From contig JAVBTT010000012.1 in NCBI GenBank assembly GCA_031556035.1, forward strand, positions 62,001-126,000: 64,000 nt of DNA, in the 5' to 3' direction. Source of the stretch: JAVBTT01 sp031556035 (GTDB taxonomy: Bacteria > Bacillota > Clostridia > Oscillospirales > UBA929). The position numbers were made by a program, and so were the translations under genes. This document shows positions 43,022 to 51,142 of this stretch, in pieces (within the stretch, counting starts at the first letter, position 1; each line of letters begins with the position of its first letter). Under the pieces are notes generated by a model. The model was not told the origin of the DNA, did not search any database, and worked only from the letters and a program-made list of their open reading frames with translations.

Positions 43022-44350
43022 TTATTCCACTATACCGAACAAAAGCGGTCTGTCCTCCGGTCTCTCCCTCAAAATAGTCAGTGCCTTGAGAAATTCTGTT
43101 TCCACCCGTTTCGCCCTGTCCTCGTCCGAGGTGTGCAGCCAGGCTATAACCTCGCCCTTAGAGACACTGTCCCCGGTTTTGCGGGCAAGCACAATGCCGG
43201 TGGAATGATCTATCCGGTCGTTTTGGGTGAGCCTGCCTGCTCCGAGCAGCACGGAAGCCATCCCGACCCTCTCAGTGTCCATTGAGTATATATATCCGTC
43301 CGACGGCGAGACAACCGTGTATACACTCCGTGCTCTTGGAAGCTTTGACGTATCCGTGAGCGCACCGTCGTCCCCGCCCTGCGCCCTCACCATCTCGCGC
43401 AGGCGGTCAAAAGCCGCTCCGCTTGATATCGCCTTTTTCACCGCCGCCTCGCTCTCCTCCACACCTGATGGAAAGCTGCCCGGCTCACGCCGCGCGGCCA
43501 GTCTGAGCAGCGCCGAGGCAAGCGCAATCGATACTTCCCTCAAATCCTCAGGCCCGCCGCCGCGCAGAACCTCGACCGCCTCGCACACCTCAAGGGAATT
43601 GCCTATCCCAAGGCCGAGCGGGCGCTCCATATCGGTAACAAGCGCCGCGCAGGTGCGCCCCGCGCCGTTTCCAATGTCGACCATCGCGCGGGCCAGGGCA
43701 ATGGCGTCCTCGGTTGTCTTCATAAATGCGCCGGAGCCGGTCTTAACGTCCAGCACTATGCAGTCCGCGCCGGCGGCCAGCTTCTTGCTCATTATCGAGG
43801 ACGCGATCAGTGGCAGACTCTCCACAGTTGCCGTCACATCGCGCAGGGCGTAAAGCTTTTTATCCGCCGGGGTGAGATTTCCGCTCTGCCCGACGACGCA
43901 CAGTCCGGTCTTTTCAACCACCTCAAAAAACCGTCCGGCGTCCAATGAGGTGGTGAAGCCAGGAATGGCCTCCAGCTTGTCCACCGTGCCCCCGGTGTGC
44001 CCCAGGCCGCGCCCTGACATCTTCGCCATCGTCACCCCGCAGGCGGCGCAAACCGGAGCAACTATCAGGGTCGTCTTGTCCCCCACCCCGCCCGTGCTGT
44101 GCTTGTCGCCCTTCACCCCTGGAAGGTCGGACAGATCAACAATGTCTCCGGACCGGGCCATCGCCATTGTCAGCTCCAGCGTCTCCGCGTCGGTCATCCC
44201 ATTGAAGCAGACCGCCATCAGCCACGCCGAAAGCTGGTAATCCGGCAGGCTGCCGTCCGTTACCCCGGCAACAAGCCAGTCTATTTCGGTCGGAGTCATC
44301 TCAAGGCCGCGCTTCTTTTTTTGTATGAGCTCTATCATGTTCATTTGCAT
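43022..44350 (-). CDS. pdp: Pyrimidine-nucleoside phosphorylase
   Basis: A 442-residue enzyme that splits thymidine and uridine with phosphate, salvaging bases and sugar phosphate. The family signature SGRGLGHTGGTVDKLEAIPG lies near residue 112, with GDKHSTGGVGDKTTL before it. The C-terminal ~100 residues are the usual PYNP domain. The start at ATG 44350 has no good ribosome site; ATG 44338 is an alternative. The methyltransferase gene ends 3 bases upstream, so it may be translated by coupling. deoC or cdd are not nearby. Confidence 0.94.
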   Translation of the reverse strand: MQMNMIELIQKKKRGLEMTPTEIDWLVAGVTDGSLPDYQLSAWLMAVCFNGMTDAETLELTMAMARSGDIVDLSDLPGVKGDKHSTGGVGDKTTLIVAPVCAACGVTMAKMSGRGLGHTGGTVDKLEAIPGFTTSLDAGRFFEVVEKTGLCVVGQSGNLTPADKKLYALRDVTATVESLPLIASSIMSKKLAAGADCIVLDVKTGSGAFMKTTEDAIALARAMVDIGNGAGRTCAALVTDMERPLGLGIGNSLEVCEAVEVLRGGGPEDLREVSIALASALLRLAARREPGSFPSGVEESEAAVKKAISSGAAFDRLREMVRAQGGDDGALTDTSKLPRARSVYTVVSPSDGYIYSMDTERVGMASVLLGAGRLTQNDRIDHSTGIVLARKTGDSVSKGEVIAWLHTSDEDRAKRVETEFLKALTILRERPEDRPLLFGIVE

Positions 44351-44353
44351 TGC

Positions 44354-45115
44354 TTATACCGTGCCAATATAGCTATGAGTTACATTGGGCATGATCAATA
44401 CGTTGTTTATACTGTATTTTTGAAAGAGTGATTTCAACTCTGCAACATAGGCGGAATAGTTTTCGTGATTCTCCCTCAAAGCATATGAACTGGAAAGACA
44501 GCGGCCGATAAAGCTCTGTTCATTATAAGCAAGATCATTATCAGAAATTTTTGCTATATATTCACCTGTGAAAAAATCATTGTAAAAACTAGTGTTTTCA
44601 TGGCGAAGCAAAACACCCGAACCGGTAAACCCCTTAAAATTTGGGCAGTATTTCCTGTTTATTTCATAGAATATCTTAACAAAATCACTATCCTCATCAC
44701 GGCTGTTATATACTATTATAACTTTACCGCCATCTTTAAGTATCCTTCTGCATTCCGATTTAAAAGCGTTTCTGTCAAACCAATGGAACGCCGTCGCAGC
44801 TGTGATAAAATCAACGCAACTATCATCAAGAGTTGTGTTTTCTGCGGTGCCGTTTATGGATACATAATTCTTAAAACCGCCCAGATCTAATTCCGCGCCA
44901 GCCCGCATATCGGCGTTAGGTTCAACAGCAAACACTTTGCTGCCTCTTTCCAGCAACTGTCGCGTCAATATGCCTGTACCTGAGCCGATATCGGCGATAA
45001 CGCTATCTGCCGTCATACCAATATCCGAATAAATAAAATCAACAAAATCCTTCGGGTAAGACGGACGATATTTTGCATAGATATTCCCCATACCACTGAA
45101 TTTTGATTCATTCAT
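44354..45115 (-). CDS. Class I SAM-dependent methyltransferase
   Basis: A 253-residue methyltransferase. The SAM-binding motif I is IADIGSGTGILTRQLLERG near residue 40, with the acidic VFAVEPNADM at the end of strand 2 and AATAFHWFD near 110, typical of the UbiE/YcgJ-like group. The substrate is unknown. The gene is clearly AT-richer than pdp and overlaps the upstream membrane protein gene by 4 bp, so the pair probably arrived together. Confidence 0.87.
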   Translation of the reverse strand: MNESKFSGMGNIYAKYRPSYPKDFVDFIYSDIGMTADSVIADIGSGTGILTRQLLERGSKVFAVEPNADMRAGAELDLGGFKNYVSINGTAENTTLDDSCVDFITAATAFHWFDRNAFKSECRRILKDGGKVIIVYNSRDEDSDFVKIFYEINRKYCPNFKGFTGSGVLLRHENTSFYNDFFTGEYIAKISDNDLAYNEQSFIGRCLSSSYALRENHENYSAYVAELKSLFQKYSINNVLIMPNVTHSYIGTV

Positions 45116-45591
45116 TTTTGTTTGCCCCCAATATTTCCTCTAGAATCAAGAGTTATAGTTTCAAGCTTTTTCTGACTGAAATATCCCACTATTCTTAAGA
45201 CAGCCGCAAAAACAAACCAATTAGAAATAAACGTCGATACAATCTGCGGCCGAAAAGCGCTAAAAAACAAGCCAATAAAACTCACTACAATTAACATAAT
45301 AATGTGTACAATTGTCCATGACTTTTTATTGGTTTTAAATGAAATCCAAGCAGTAATCAACTCAAACGCAATTAACGCATATGCAATAATCAGAAAAAAC
45401 ACTACAAGAACAATTCCGGCAGATGGTACCCAAAGAAATAATAAACCTAAGCCCCCCTGATCGGATTGATCGTATGTTCCTAAAAGCATCAGGATCAGCT
45501 TCAGCGCAACATAACCGCATACAATCGCTACTTCAGTTCCTATAAGAGCATCTACGATTGTACTTAATATCAGCACTTTGCTTTTTTTCAT
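45112..45591 (-). CDS. Unknown four-helix membrane protein
   Basis: Not recognised. A 159-residue AT-rich gene whose product has about four helices (VLILSTIVDALIGTEVAIVC, a second in ALKLILMLLG, GIVLVVFFLIIAYALIAFEL, IMLIVVSFIGLFFS) and a charged C-terminus. ATG 45591 follows GGAGG with 9-base spacing; the longer frame to 45645 lacks a site. It overlaps the methyltransferase start by 4 bp (ATGA). Confidence 0.65.
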   Translation of the reverse strand: MKKSKVLILSTIVDALIGTEVAIVCGYVALKLILMLLGTYDQSDQGGLGLLFLWVPSAGIVLVVFFLIIAYALIAFELITAWISFKTNKKSWTIVHIIMLIVVSFIGLFFSAFRPQIVSTFISNWFVFAAVLRIVGYFSQKKLETITLDSRGNIGGKQK

Positions 45592-45727
45592 TTGGTTTTT
45601 CCTCCAAGCATTGTGTATACCAGGGGAGTGTCGCCAGTTATTCACTTGTCGGGGATATTTATATTCCTCTAGGTGTGTGCTAAACTGTAGCTGTCACTCA
45701 TTCGAATGTCCTCCCATTGATATCCCA

Positions 45728-45742
45728 ATGGGATTAGTATAA
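45728..45742. repeat. Second copy of a MITE-end 15-mer
   Basis: ATGGGATTAGTATAA is identical to 33589-33603, the right end of the MITE-like element. A local palindrome (CCCATTGATATCCCAATGGG) lies beside it at about 45714-45733. No matching left end was found, so this may be a solo end or degraded copy. Confidence 0.4.
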
Positions 45743-45780
45743 GCTCTTTTCACTCCACCGGCATACCCGGTGGTTGTCTC

Positions 45781-45811
45781 CAAAAAAACGGGAGGCGAAT
45801 CCGCCTCCCGT
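45781..45811 (-). terminator. Terminator of the asp23-fakA operon
   Basis: On the minus strand ACGGGAGGCG / CGCCTCCCGT with a 4-base loop is followed by seven Ts and G. It begins 16 bases after the fakA stop. Confidence 0.93.
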
Positions 45812-45826
45812 ATCAAAACAAACCCT

Positions 45827-47458
45827 CTATTCAGCAGAAATTAAATAGGAATAGACTGGCTGCCCTCCCATAAGAAGGGTGACCTCGGACGCCGGACACG
45901 CCTGCTCAAAAATTTCAACTACAGGCGCGGCATCGTCTTCCCCTTTTCCGTCTCCGAAGAAGATTGTGATATAGGAGGGGGCGAGCTTTGAAATCTCGTC
46001 GGCGAGCCTCGCCAGAACCTGGCGCTCCTCGCTGCTTGTATACAAAAGCTGACCGTCGAGCAGGGCGAGATGATCGCCCTCGCTTATCTGATTGCCGTCA
46101 AAGCTCGACTGGCGGGCCGCATAGGTGACATTGCCCGTATGGATTGCGGACATGGCGGAAATCATCGTCTCACGGTTGGAATCAATGTCAAGGGACGCGT
46201 CAAAGGCCAGCAAGGCGGCTATGCCCTGCGGGATGCTTCTCGAGGGAAGCACGACAACGCGCTTCTCTGAAAGCGGGACGCACTGCTCGGCCGCGAGGAT
46301 TATATTTTTATTGTTTGGAAGCACGAAGACTGTCTCCGCCGGGGTCGCGTCTATCTGGCGCAGTATGTCATCGGTGGACGGATTCATGGTCTGCCCGCCC
46401 TCTATCAGATTGTCCACGCCCAGATCGCGCAGCACGGCGGCAAGGCCGACGCCCGCGCACACAGCAACAAACCCGTACGGACGGGCGGGCGGCGCGGCGC
46501 GGCGCTCCCGCGCCCCGGTATCGGCAAACACCTTCTCGGTGTGCTGCTCGCGCATATTGTCTATCTTTATTGAGGTGAGCGAGCCGTACGCCAGGCTCTC
46601 CTCAATGGCGCGGCCAGGATGGTCTGTGTGCACATGCACCTTGATGAGCTCGTCGTCGTCGACAAACACGAGGCTGTCGCCCATGGAGCCCAGCATGGCG
46701 CGGAGCTTGATGGGATCCCTCCTCGTGCGGGCGCGGCGTATTATGAACTCGGTACAGTAGCCGAAGCGGATATCCTCTGAGCTGTACTCGGCGAAATCCG
46801 CCTTTTCGCGCGTGCCCTCGACGGGAAGCGCGTAGCTCAGCTCCTTGCCCTGAAGGGACGCGAGCATCCCCTCCAGAATGACGCAGTACCCCTTGGCGCC
46901 GGCGTCAATGACCCCGGCCTTCTGGAGCACCGGATTCTGGTTGACAGTCTCCAAAAGGGCGTCCTGGCAGCACCTGAGAGTCTGCTCAAGAACGTACTCC
47001 ACCCCGGGATTCTCCACCGAGGCGGCAGTCGCGCGGGCGGCGCCCACGCGCGAAACGGTCAGCACAGTGCCCTCCGCTGGCTTCATAACGGCACGGTAGG
47101 CTGCATCAACGCCGTCCTGAAGGGCGGCGGCGAGCTCGGCGCCTGATATGGTAGCGTACTCCTTGACGCTCTTGGAAAAGCCCCTGAACAGGAGCGACAG
47201 TATGACGCCCGAGTTGCCGCGAGCGCCGCGCAGAAGCGCGCCCGCCACCACCTCGGCCATCCTGCCGATCTCGGGGTAATCAGTCTTTTTAATGTCGCCA
47301 ACGGCGGCGCTCATGGTCAGGGACATATTTGTGCCGGTATCCCCGTCCGGGACGGGAAATACGTTCAGCTCATTGATAACCTGCCGCTGGGCTTCAATCG
47401 CCCCGGCGGCGGCTATTATCATTTTCCCGAACTGTATTCCGTTTATAGAGTCTATCAA
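45827..47458 (-). CDS. fakA: Fatty-acid kinase catalytic subunit-like protein (DAK2, FakA/YloV)
   Basis: A 543-residue kinase-like protein. The N-terminal DAK2/DhaL domain has LNVFPVPDGDTGTNMSLTM near residue 31, whose aspartates bind Mg-ATP, and GARGNSGVILSLLFRGF near 78. A linker domain and the YloV C-terminal domain follow. In Firmicutes FakA with a FakB lipid carrier phosphorylates exogenous fatty acids; no fakB lies in the window. TTG 47458 has GGGGG 8 bases upstream. It follows the asp23-like gene, the standard order. Confidence 0.92.
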   Translation of the reverse strand: MIDSINGIQFGKMIIAAAGAIEAQRQVINELNVFPVPDGDTGTNMSLTMSAAVGDIKKTDYPEIGRMAEVVAGALLRGARGNSGVILSLLFRGFSKSVKEYATISGAELAAALQDGVDAAYRAVMKPAEGTVLTVSRVGAARATAASVENPGVEYVLEQTLRCCQDALLETVNQNPVLQKAGVIDAGAKGYCVILEGMLASLQGKELSYALPVEGTREKADFAEYSSEDIRFGYCTEFIIRRARTRRDPIKLRAMLGSMGDSLVFVDDDELIKVHVHTDHPGRAIEESLAYGSLTSIKIDNMREQHTEKVFADTGARERRAAPPARPYGFVAVCAGVGLAAVLRDLGVDNLIEGGQTMNPSTDDILRQIDATPAETVFVLPNNKNIILAAEQCVPLSEKRVVVLPSRSIPQGIAALLAFDASLDIDSNRETMISAMSAIHTGNVTYAARQSSFDGNQISEGDHLALLDGQLLYTSSEERQVLARLADEISKLAPSYITIFFGDGKGEDDAAPVVEIFEQACPASEVTLLMGGQPVYSYLISAE

Positions 47459-47471
47459 ATCCGACGCCCCC

Positions 47472-47828
47472 TCATGACCCGGTCATGATGGAGTCGATGC
47501 ACACATCAACGGACCCCACGGAGACACCGGTAAGTTTCTCGACAATATAGCGAACCTCGCCCATGATCGACCCGCACAGCGCCGGTATGTTAACGCCGTG
47601 CTCGACCACAATGTGGAGCTCGATATTGACTGACTTGCTCTCCTCAGCGAAGGTGACCCGCACGCCTTTGGACAGGCTCTCCATGCGCAGCAGCTGCACA
47701 ATGCCGTCCTGAAGGTTGCGCGACGCCATTCCCTTTACGCCGAAACAGTTGGTGGCCGCGTATCCGCTGATGTTGGTGAAAACCTCGTTTGAGATATTGA
47801 TAGAGCCAAGCTCGTTTTTAATTGTCAT
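47472..47828 (-). CDS. Asp23/Gls24 family protein
   Basis: A 118-residue protein. SINISNEVFTNISGYAATNCFGVKGMA and IVEHGVNIPALC with VSVGSVDVCID are typical of the Asp23/YloU family, which is membrane-associated in some Firmicutes and linked to envelope stress. It always precedes the fakA/yloV gene, here by 13 bases. AAAGGG precedes the ATG. Confidence 0.92.
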   Translation of the reverse strand: MTIKNELGSINISNEVFTNISGYAATNCFGVKGMASRNLQDGIVQLLRMESLSKGVRVTFAEESKSVNIELHIVVEHGVNIPALCGSIMGEVRYIVEKLTGVSVGSVDVCIDSIMTGS

Positions 47829-47929
47829 CGGAAAGCACCACCCTTTCGATCAAAGTGTGTTAATGTGACAAGCCGGAGCATGGCCGACCTGTACCGCGCC
47901 GTATACTAAAAATATGCGGCACATATGGG

Positions 47930-47958
47930 ATTATACACGCTTTGCTTATATTTGACAA
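47930..47958 (-). promoter_or_regulatory. Sigma-A promoter of asp23-fakA
   Basis: On the minus strand TTGTCA (47958-47953) and TATAAT (47935-47930) with a 17-base spacer, about 100 bases ahead of the asp23-like start. Confidence 0.8.
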
Positions 47959-48012
47959 GAGGAATTTTAACTCGCGGGGGATTTTGGAGCACAAGCGCCA
48001 CGAAGGCCCAAA

Positions 48013-48054
48013 AAATAACCGGATGTGGGCTGCCGCCCTCATCCGGTTATTCCA
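48013..48054 (-). terminator. Terminator overlapping the end of ribF
   Basis: AATAACCGGATG / CATCCGGTTATT with inner GGGC/GCCC pairing, followed on the minus strand by a T6 run. The left arm includes the last ribF codons and its TGA. Confidence 0.88.
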
Positions 48055-48932
48055 AGCGCGTCAGCCGCCACGGCCGCGTCCTGCTCAATCTGCGATTTAA
48101 GCTCCTCGAGAGAACGGAATTTCATCTCGCCTCTCAGACTCTTTACAAACTCAACCGCAAGGTGCTTGCCGTACAAATCCCCGCTGAAGCCGAACAGCGT
48201 GGACTCGACCGTCACTGGGCCGCCCTCCACCACCGTGGGCTTTACCCCCACGTTCGTAACCGCGGGATAGCGTCCGAGAGGAGTATCCACATAGGTGGCG
48301 TATACGCCGAACGCCGGCTCCTGTATCCCCGCAGGGATTCCGATGTTTACGGTGGGAAAGCCGATTTTGGACCCGATGCTCCTTCCCCTTACCACAGTGC
48401 CCGATATGGCGAAGGAATGCCCGAGAAATCTCGCCGCCTCATCGACCTCTCCCTGCGCCACCAGCTTGCGTATATAGGTAGAGCTGACCGTTATTCCGTC
48501 CAGCTCAATTTTTCCTATTATGTCACAGCCTATGCCGAGCGCCGAGCACATCGCGCTCAGCCGCTCCGGGTTGCCCTCTCCCTTGTAGCCGAAATGAAAA
48601 TCGTGCCCGGCTACAACGTGAACCGCCCCGTATTCCCCAAGCAGCTTGCTCTCCACAAAATTCCGCCAGGGAGTGTGCATAAAATCGTCGTCAAAGCGGG
48701 CGAATATCACCTCCCGGATTCCGTACAGCCGTCGCATGAGCTCCATTCTCTCGGTCGGAGTGACAAGCAGCGGCGTATCGTGTCCCGTTATAAGCCCCTC
48801 CGGGCGCCCGTCAAACGTCAGCGCGCTCGGAACTGCGTCAAGTCCGGGAGCCAGCTCCGCTGTCCGTCGGAGCAGCGCACCGTGCCCGATATGTACGCCG
48901 TCAAAAAAACCGAGTGCTATCACACGCCTCAT
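48039..48932 (-). CDS. ribF: Bifunctional riboflavin kinase/FAD synthetase
   Basis: Phosphorylates riboflavin to FMN and adenylates it to FAD. The 297-residue protein has the adenylyltransferase motif ALGFFDGVHIGHGALL at residue 6, SSTYIRKLVAQG near 150, and the kinase domain with RGRSIGSKIGFPTVNI near 183 and TNVGVKPT near 220. It overlaps truB by 4 bp (ATGA), the normal truB-ribF order. No FMN riboswitch is seen. Confidence 0.95.
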   Translation of the reverse strand: MRRVIALGFFDGVHIGHGALLRRTAELAPGLDAVPSALTFDGRPEGLITGHDTPLLVTPTERMELMRRLYGIREVIFARFDDDFMHTPWRNFVESKLLGEYGAVHVVAGHDFHFGYKGEGNPERLSAMCSALGIGCDIIGKIELDGITVSSTYIRKLVAQGEVDEAARFLGHSFAISGTVVRGRSIGSKIGFPTVNIGIPAGIQEPAFGVYATYVDTPLGRYPAVTNVGVKPTVVEGGPVTVESTLFGFSGDLYGKHLAVEFVKSLRGEMKFRSLEELKSQIEQDAAVAADALGITG

Positions 48933-49786
48933 GATTCCACCTCAAAGAACCCTTTCTCCACCCTGATCATGCCCTTTTCCACCGCTCCCAGCAGCAAAAA
49001 GCCGCCGTCCCGAGAATAAACGCGTAGCCTCGCGCCTTCCTCGAGTCCATTCGCCGCTACCGGATTCCCGTGCCTCAACGCCGTCTCGTCGCGCTCCCCG
49101 ACCGTATGCGCGGAAAGTCCGGCAAACAGGGCATCGACCGGGAGCATCCCGTCCTCGGACGCGCACTCTATAGACGCCGCGTCCTCCAGCGCAAACGGGC
49201 CGGAACGCTCCCGCCTCAGGGATGTGAGACAGGCACCGCAGCCCAGCGCCCGCCCTATGTCGTCCGCCAGTGTTCGAATATACGTCCCGGCGGAGCAGCG
49301 AACCCGCATGGAGTACTCGCCGCCGTCCCCCCCGAGCCAGTCTATTGAATCAATCCTTACCACTCTGGGACGGCGCTCGACCTCAATCCCCTCGCGCGCG
49401 AATTTATACAGAGGCCGCCCGTCTTTTTTTATCGCCGAAACCATGGGCGGTATCTGCGTGATCTCTCCAGTAAAGCGCGGAAGTATTGAGATTATCTCGT
49501 TCTCGGAGGGCATAATGTCAAACGTCCCTGTGACCTCGCCGATGATATCCAGAGTATCCGTTGTGAGGCCGACACGGAAGCTCGCGAGATATGTCTTGTC
49601 CCCCGGCAGATAGGGCACCGCGCGGGTGGCTCTCCCGACAAACACGACAAGCACCCCGGTCGCCATGGGGTCAAGTGTTCCGCCGTGTCCGATCCGTCTT
49701 TCACGCAGGATGCCGCGCAGCTTGGCCACCACGTCGTGCGAGGTCCAGCCGGAGGGCTTGTCAATGATTATTATTCCGTTAGGCAT
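48929..49786 (-). CDS. truB: tRNA pseudouridine-55 synthase
   Basis: Isomerises U55 of tRNA. The 285-residue enzyme has KPSGWTSHDVV near residue 9, the catalytic aspartate in GHGGTLDPMATGVLVV near 38, and RCSAGTYIRTLADDIG near 178. The C-terminal PUA-like part is present. It overlaps the DHH phosphodiesterase gene by 8 bp. Confidence 0.95.
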   Translation of the reverse strand: MPNGIIIIDKPSGWTSHDVVAKLRGILRERRIGHGGTLDPMATGVLVVFVGRATRAVPYLPGDKTYLASFRVGLTTDTLDIIGEVTGTFDIMPSENEIISILPRFTGEITQIPPMVSAIKKDGRPLYKFAREGIEVERRPRVVRIDSIDWLGGDGGEYSMRVRCSAGTYIRTLADDIGRALGCGACLTSLRRERSGPFALEDAASIECASEDGMLPVDALFAGLSAHTVGERDETALRHGNPVAANGLEEGARLRVYSRDGGFLLLGAVEKGMIRVEKGFFEVES

Positions 49787-50714
49787 TACCAGTCAAACGC
49801 TCCCAGACCCGCAGCAGCTTTTCCCGCGCCTGGTCAACGGACATATCCACGCGGGCTCCGCCAGCCTGGGCGTGCCCGCCGCCTCCGAACTCGGCGCATA
49901 TATCGTTGGCCTTGTAGGGCGGAGCGGTGCGAATTGAGAGCTTGCAGCCGTCCTCCTCTTCCCTGATGAGCACCCCCGTCATCACGCCGAATACCTGCTT
50001 TGGTATGGCCGAGAGGTTCTCAAGGTCGTCCTCGCCCGCCCCGGAGCTAGCTATCATATCCTTTGTCAGCACCGCTATCGCGAGTCTCCCGCAGTCGTAA
50101 TACTCCATGCCGGACAGCATAGTCGCCTCGACGCTCAGTCTGGAGCGGGTTTTTGTGGAGAAGAAGTTTTCAATTATCGGCGTCTTGTCCATTCCAGTGT
50201 CCAGGCACCTCGCCGCGAGCCTCATGGTGTCCGCAGTCGTGTTCCTGTAGCGGAAGCAGCCGGTGTCTGTGGCGATCGCCAAGTATATACTGAGCGCGAC
50301 TTCCTCCGTGAGGACAACGCCAAGCTCATCCAAGAGCCCGGCTATTATTTCGCCGCAGGCGGCCTTTTCAGGCATAACGAGCTCGCGCTCCGCAAAGCTT
50401 TCCCCGCGCGGGTGGTGGTCTATCTTGAGGTCGACGGGCATGTCTTTGAAAAGCTTTGGCAGCAGGTCCCTGCTGGCTATGTCCACCGATACGGCGGTTT
50501 TGTATTCGTAGGCCTCCGGGGCCAAATACGAGGACACATAGGGCTCGTATCTGGCGGTGAAATCCGGGTTGCGCGCGATACAGGCGCTCTTGCCGAGCGC
50601 CCTCAGCCCGGCGCATAACGCGGCGGCGCAGCCGGTGGTATCCCCGTCCGGCCGCGCATGCGTCAGTATAATATAGTCGTCGCGCGTTCTTAGAAAGTCC
50701 GCGGTGTTCTTCAT
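49779..50714 (-). CDS. nrnA: DHH/DHHA1 phosphodiesterase (NrnA-like)
   Basis: A 311-residue phosphoesterase that degrades nanoRNA, pAp or linear dinucleotides such as pGpG. Metal-binding motifs are ILTHARPDGDTTGCAAAL near residue 16 and KIDHHPRGESF near 97 (DHH), with the DHHA1 motif FGGGGHAQAGGAR near 287. It sits between rbfA and truB as in many Firmicutes. With two cyclases in the window, a role at the end of c-di-GMP breakdown is possible but unproven here. Confidence 0.93.
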   Translation of the reverse strand: MKNTADFLRTRDDYIILTHARPDGDTTGCAAALCAGLRALGKSACIARNPDFTARYEPYVSSYLAPEAYEYKTAVSVDIASRDLLPKLFKDMPVDLKIDHHPRGESFAERELVMPEKAACGEIIAGLLDELGVVLTEEVALSIYLAIATDTGCFRYRNTTADTMRLAARCLDTGMDKTPIIENFFSTKTRSRLSVEATMLSGMEYYDCGRLAIAVLTKDMIASSGAGEDDLENLSAIPKQVFGVMTGVLIREEEDGCKLSIRTAPPYKANDICAEFGGGGHAQAGGARVDMSVDQAREKLLRVWERLTGNA

Positions 50715-51052
50715 TCGGATGTTTCTCCCAGCTTATTCATGATATCCAGTATATGAGCGCCCTGCGCGATGGAATCGTCCGCGATGAACTGAAGCTTCGG
50801 GGTATGGCGCAGACCCAGCGCGCCTCCGATCTCGGTGCGCAGGTAACCGGCGGCGCTTTCGAGGCCCTTGACAGCCTGCTTTGCCCCGTCAAGGGAGCTT
50901 ACATAGACCCTGCAGAGCCCGAGATCGCCCGAGGTGTCCACCCTCACAACGCTTACAAGCCCCGATATCCTCGGATCCTTCAGCGTCGGTATCAGGCGCG
51001 ACAGCTCGCGTCTGATCTCCTCGTTAATCTGTCTGATTCGGTTCTGCGACAT
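50711..51052 (-). CDS. rbfA: Ribosome-binding factor A
   Basis: A 113-residue KH-fold protein for 30S maturation. SQNRIRQINEEIRRELSRLI at the start and LRHTPKLQFIADDSIAQGAHI near 85 are characteristic. AAAGGAGG precedes the ATG at 51052; the longer frame to 51097 is not used. Standard position after infB, with a 90-base GC-rich gap between them. Confidence 0.95.
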   Translation of the reverse strand: MSQNRIRQINEEIRRELSRLIPTLKDPRISGLVSVVRVDTSGDLGLCRVYVSSLDGAKQAVKGLESAAGYLRTEIGGALGLRHTPKLQFIADDSIAQGAHILDIMNKLGETSE

Positions 51053-51142
51053 AGCCGCGCCTCCTTTTGTGTGGGGTTGCTTTCTCGCGGGGCGCAACTC
51101 CCCCCCGTCCGCCGTGCGGCTGGAGGGGACGGAACTCCGCCC

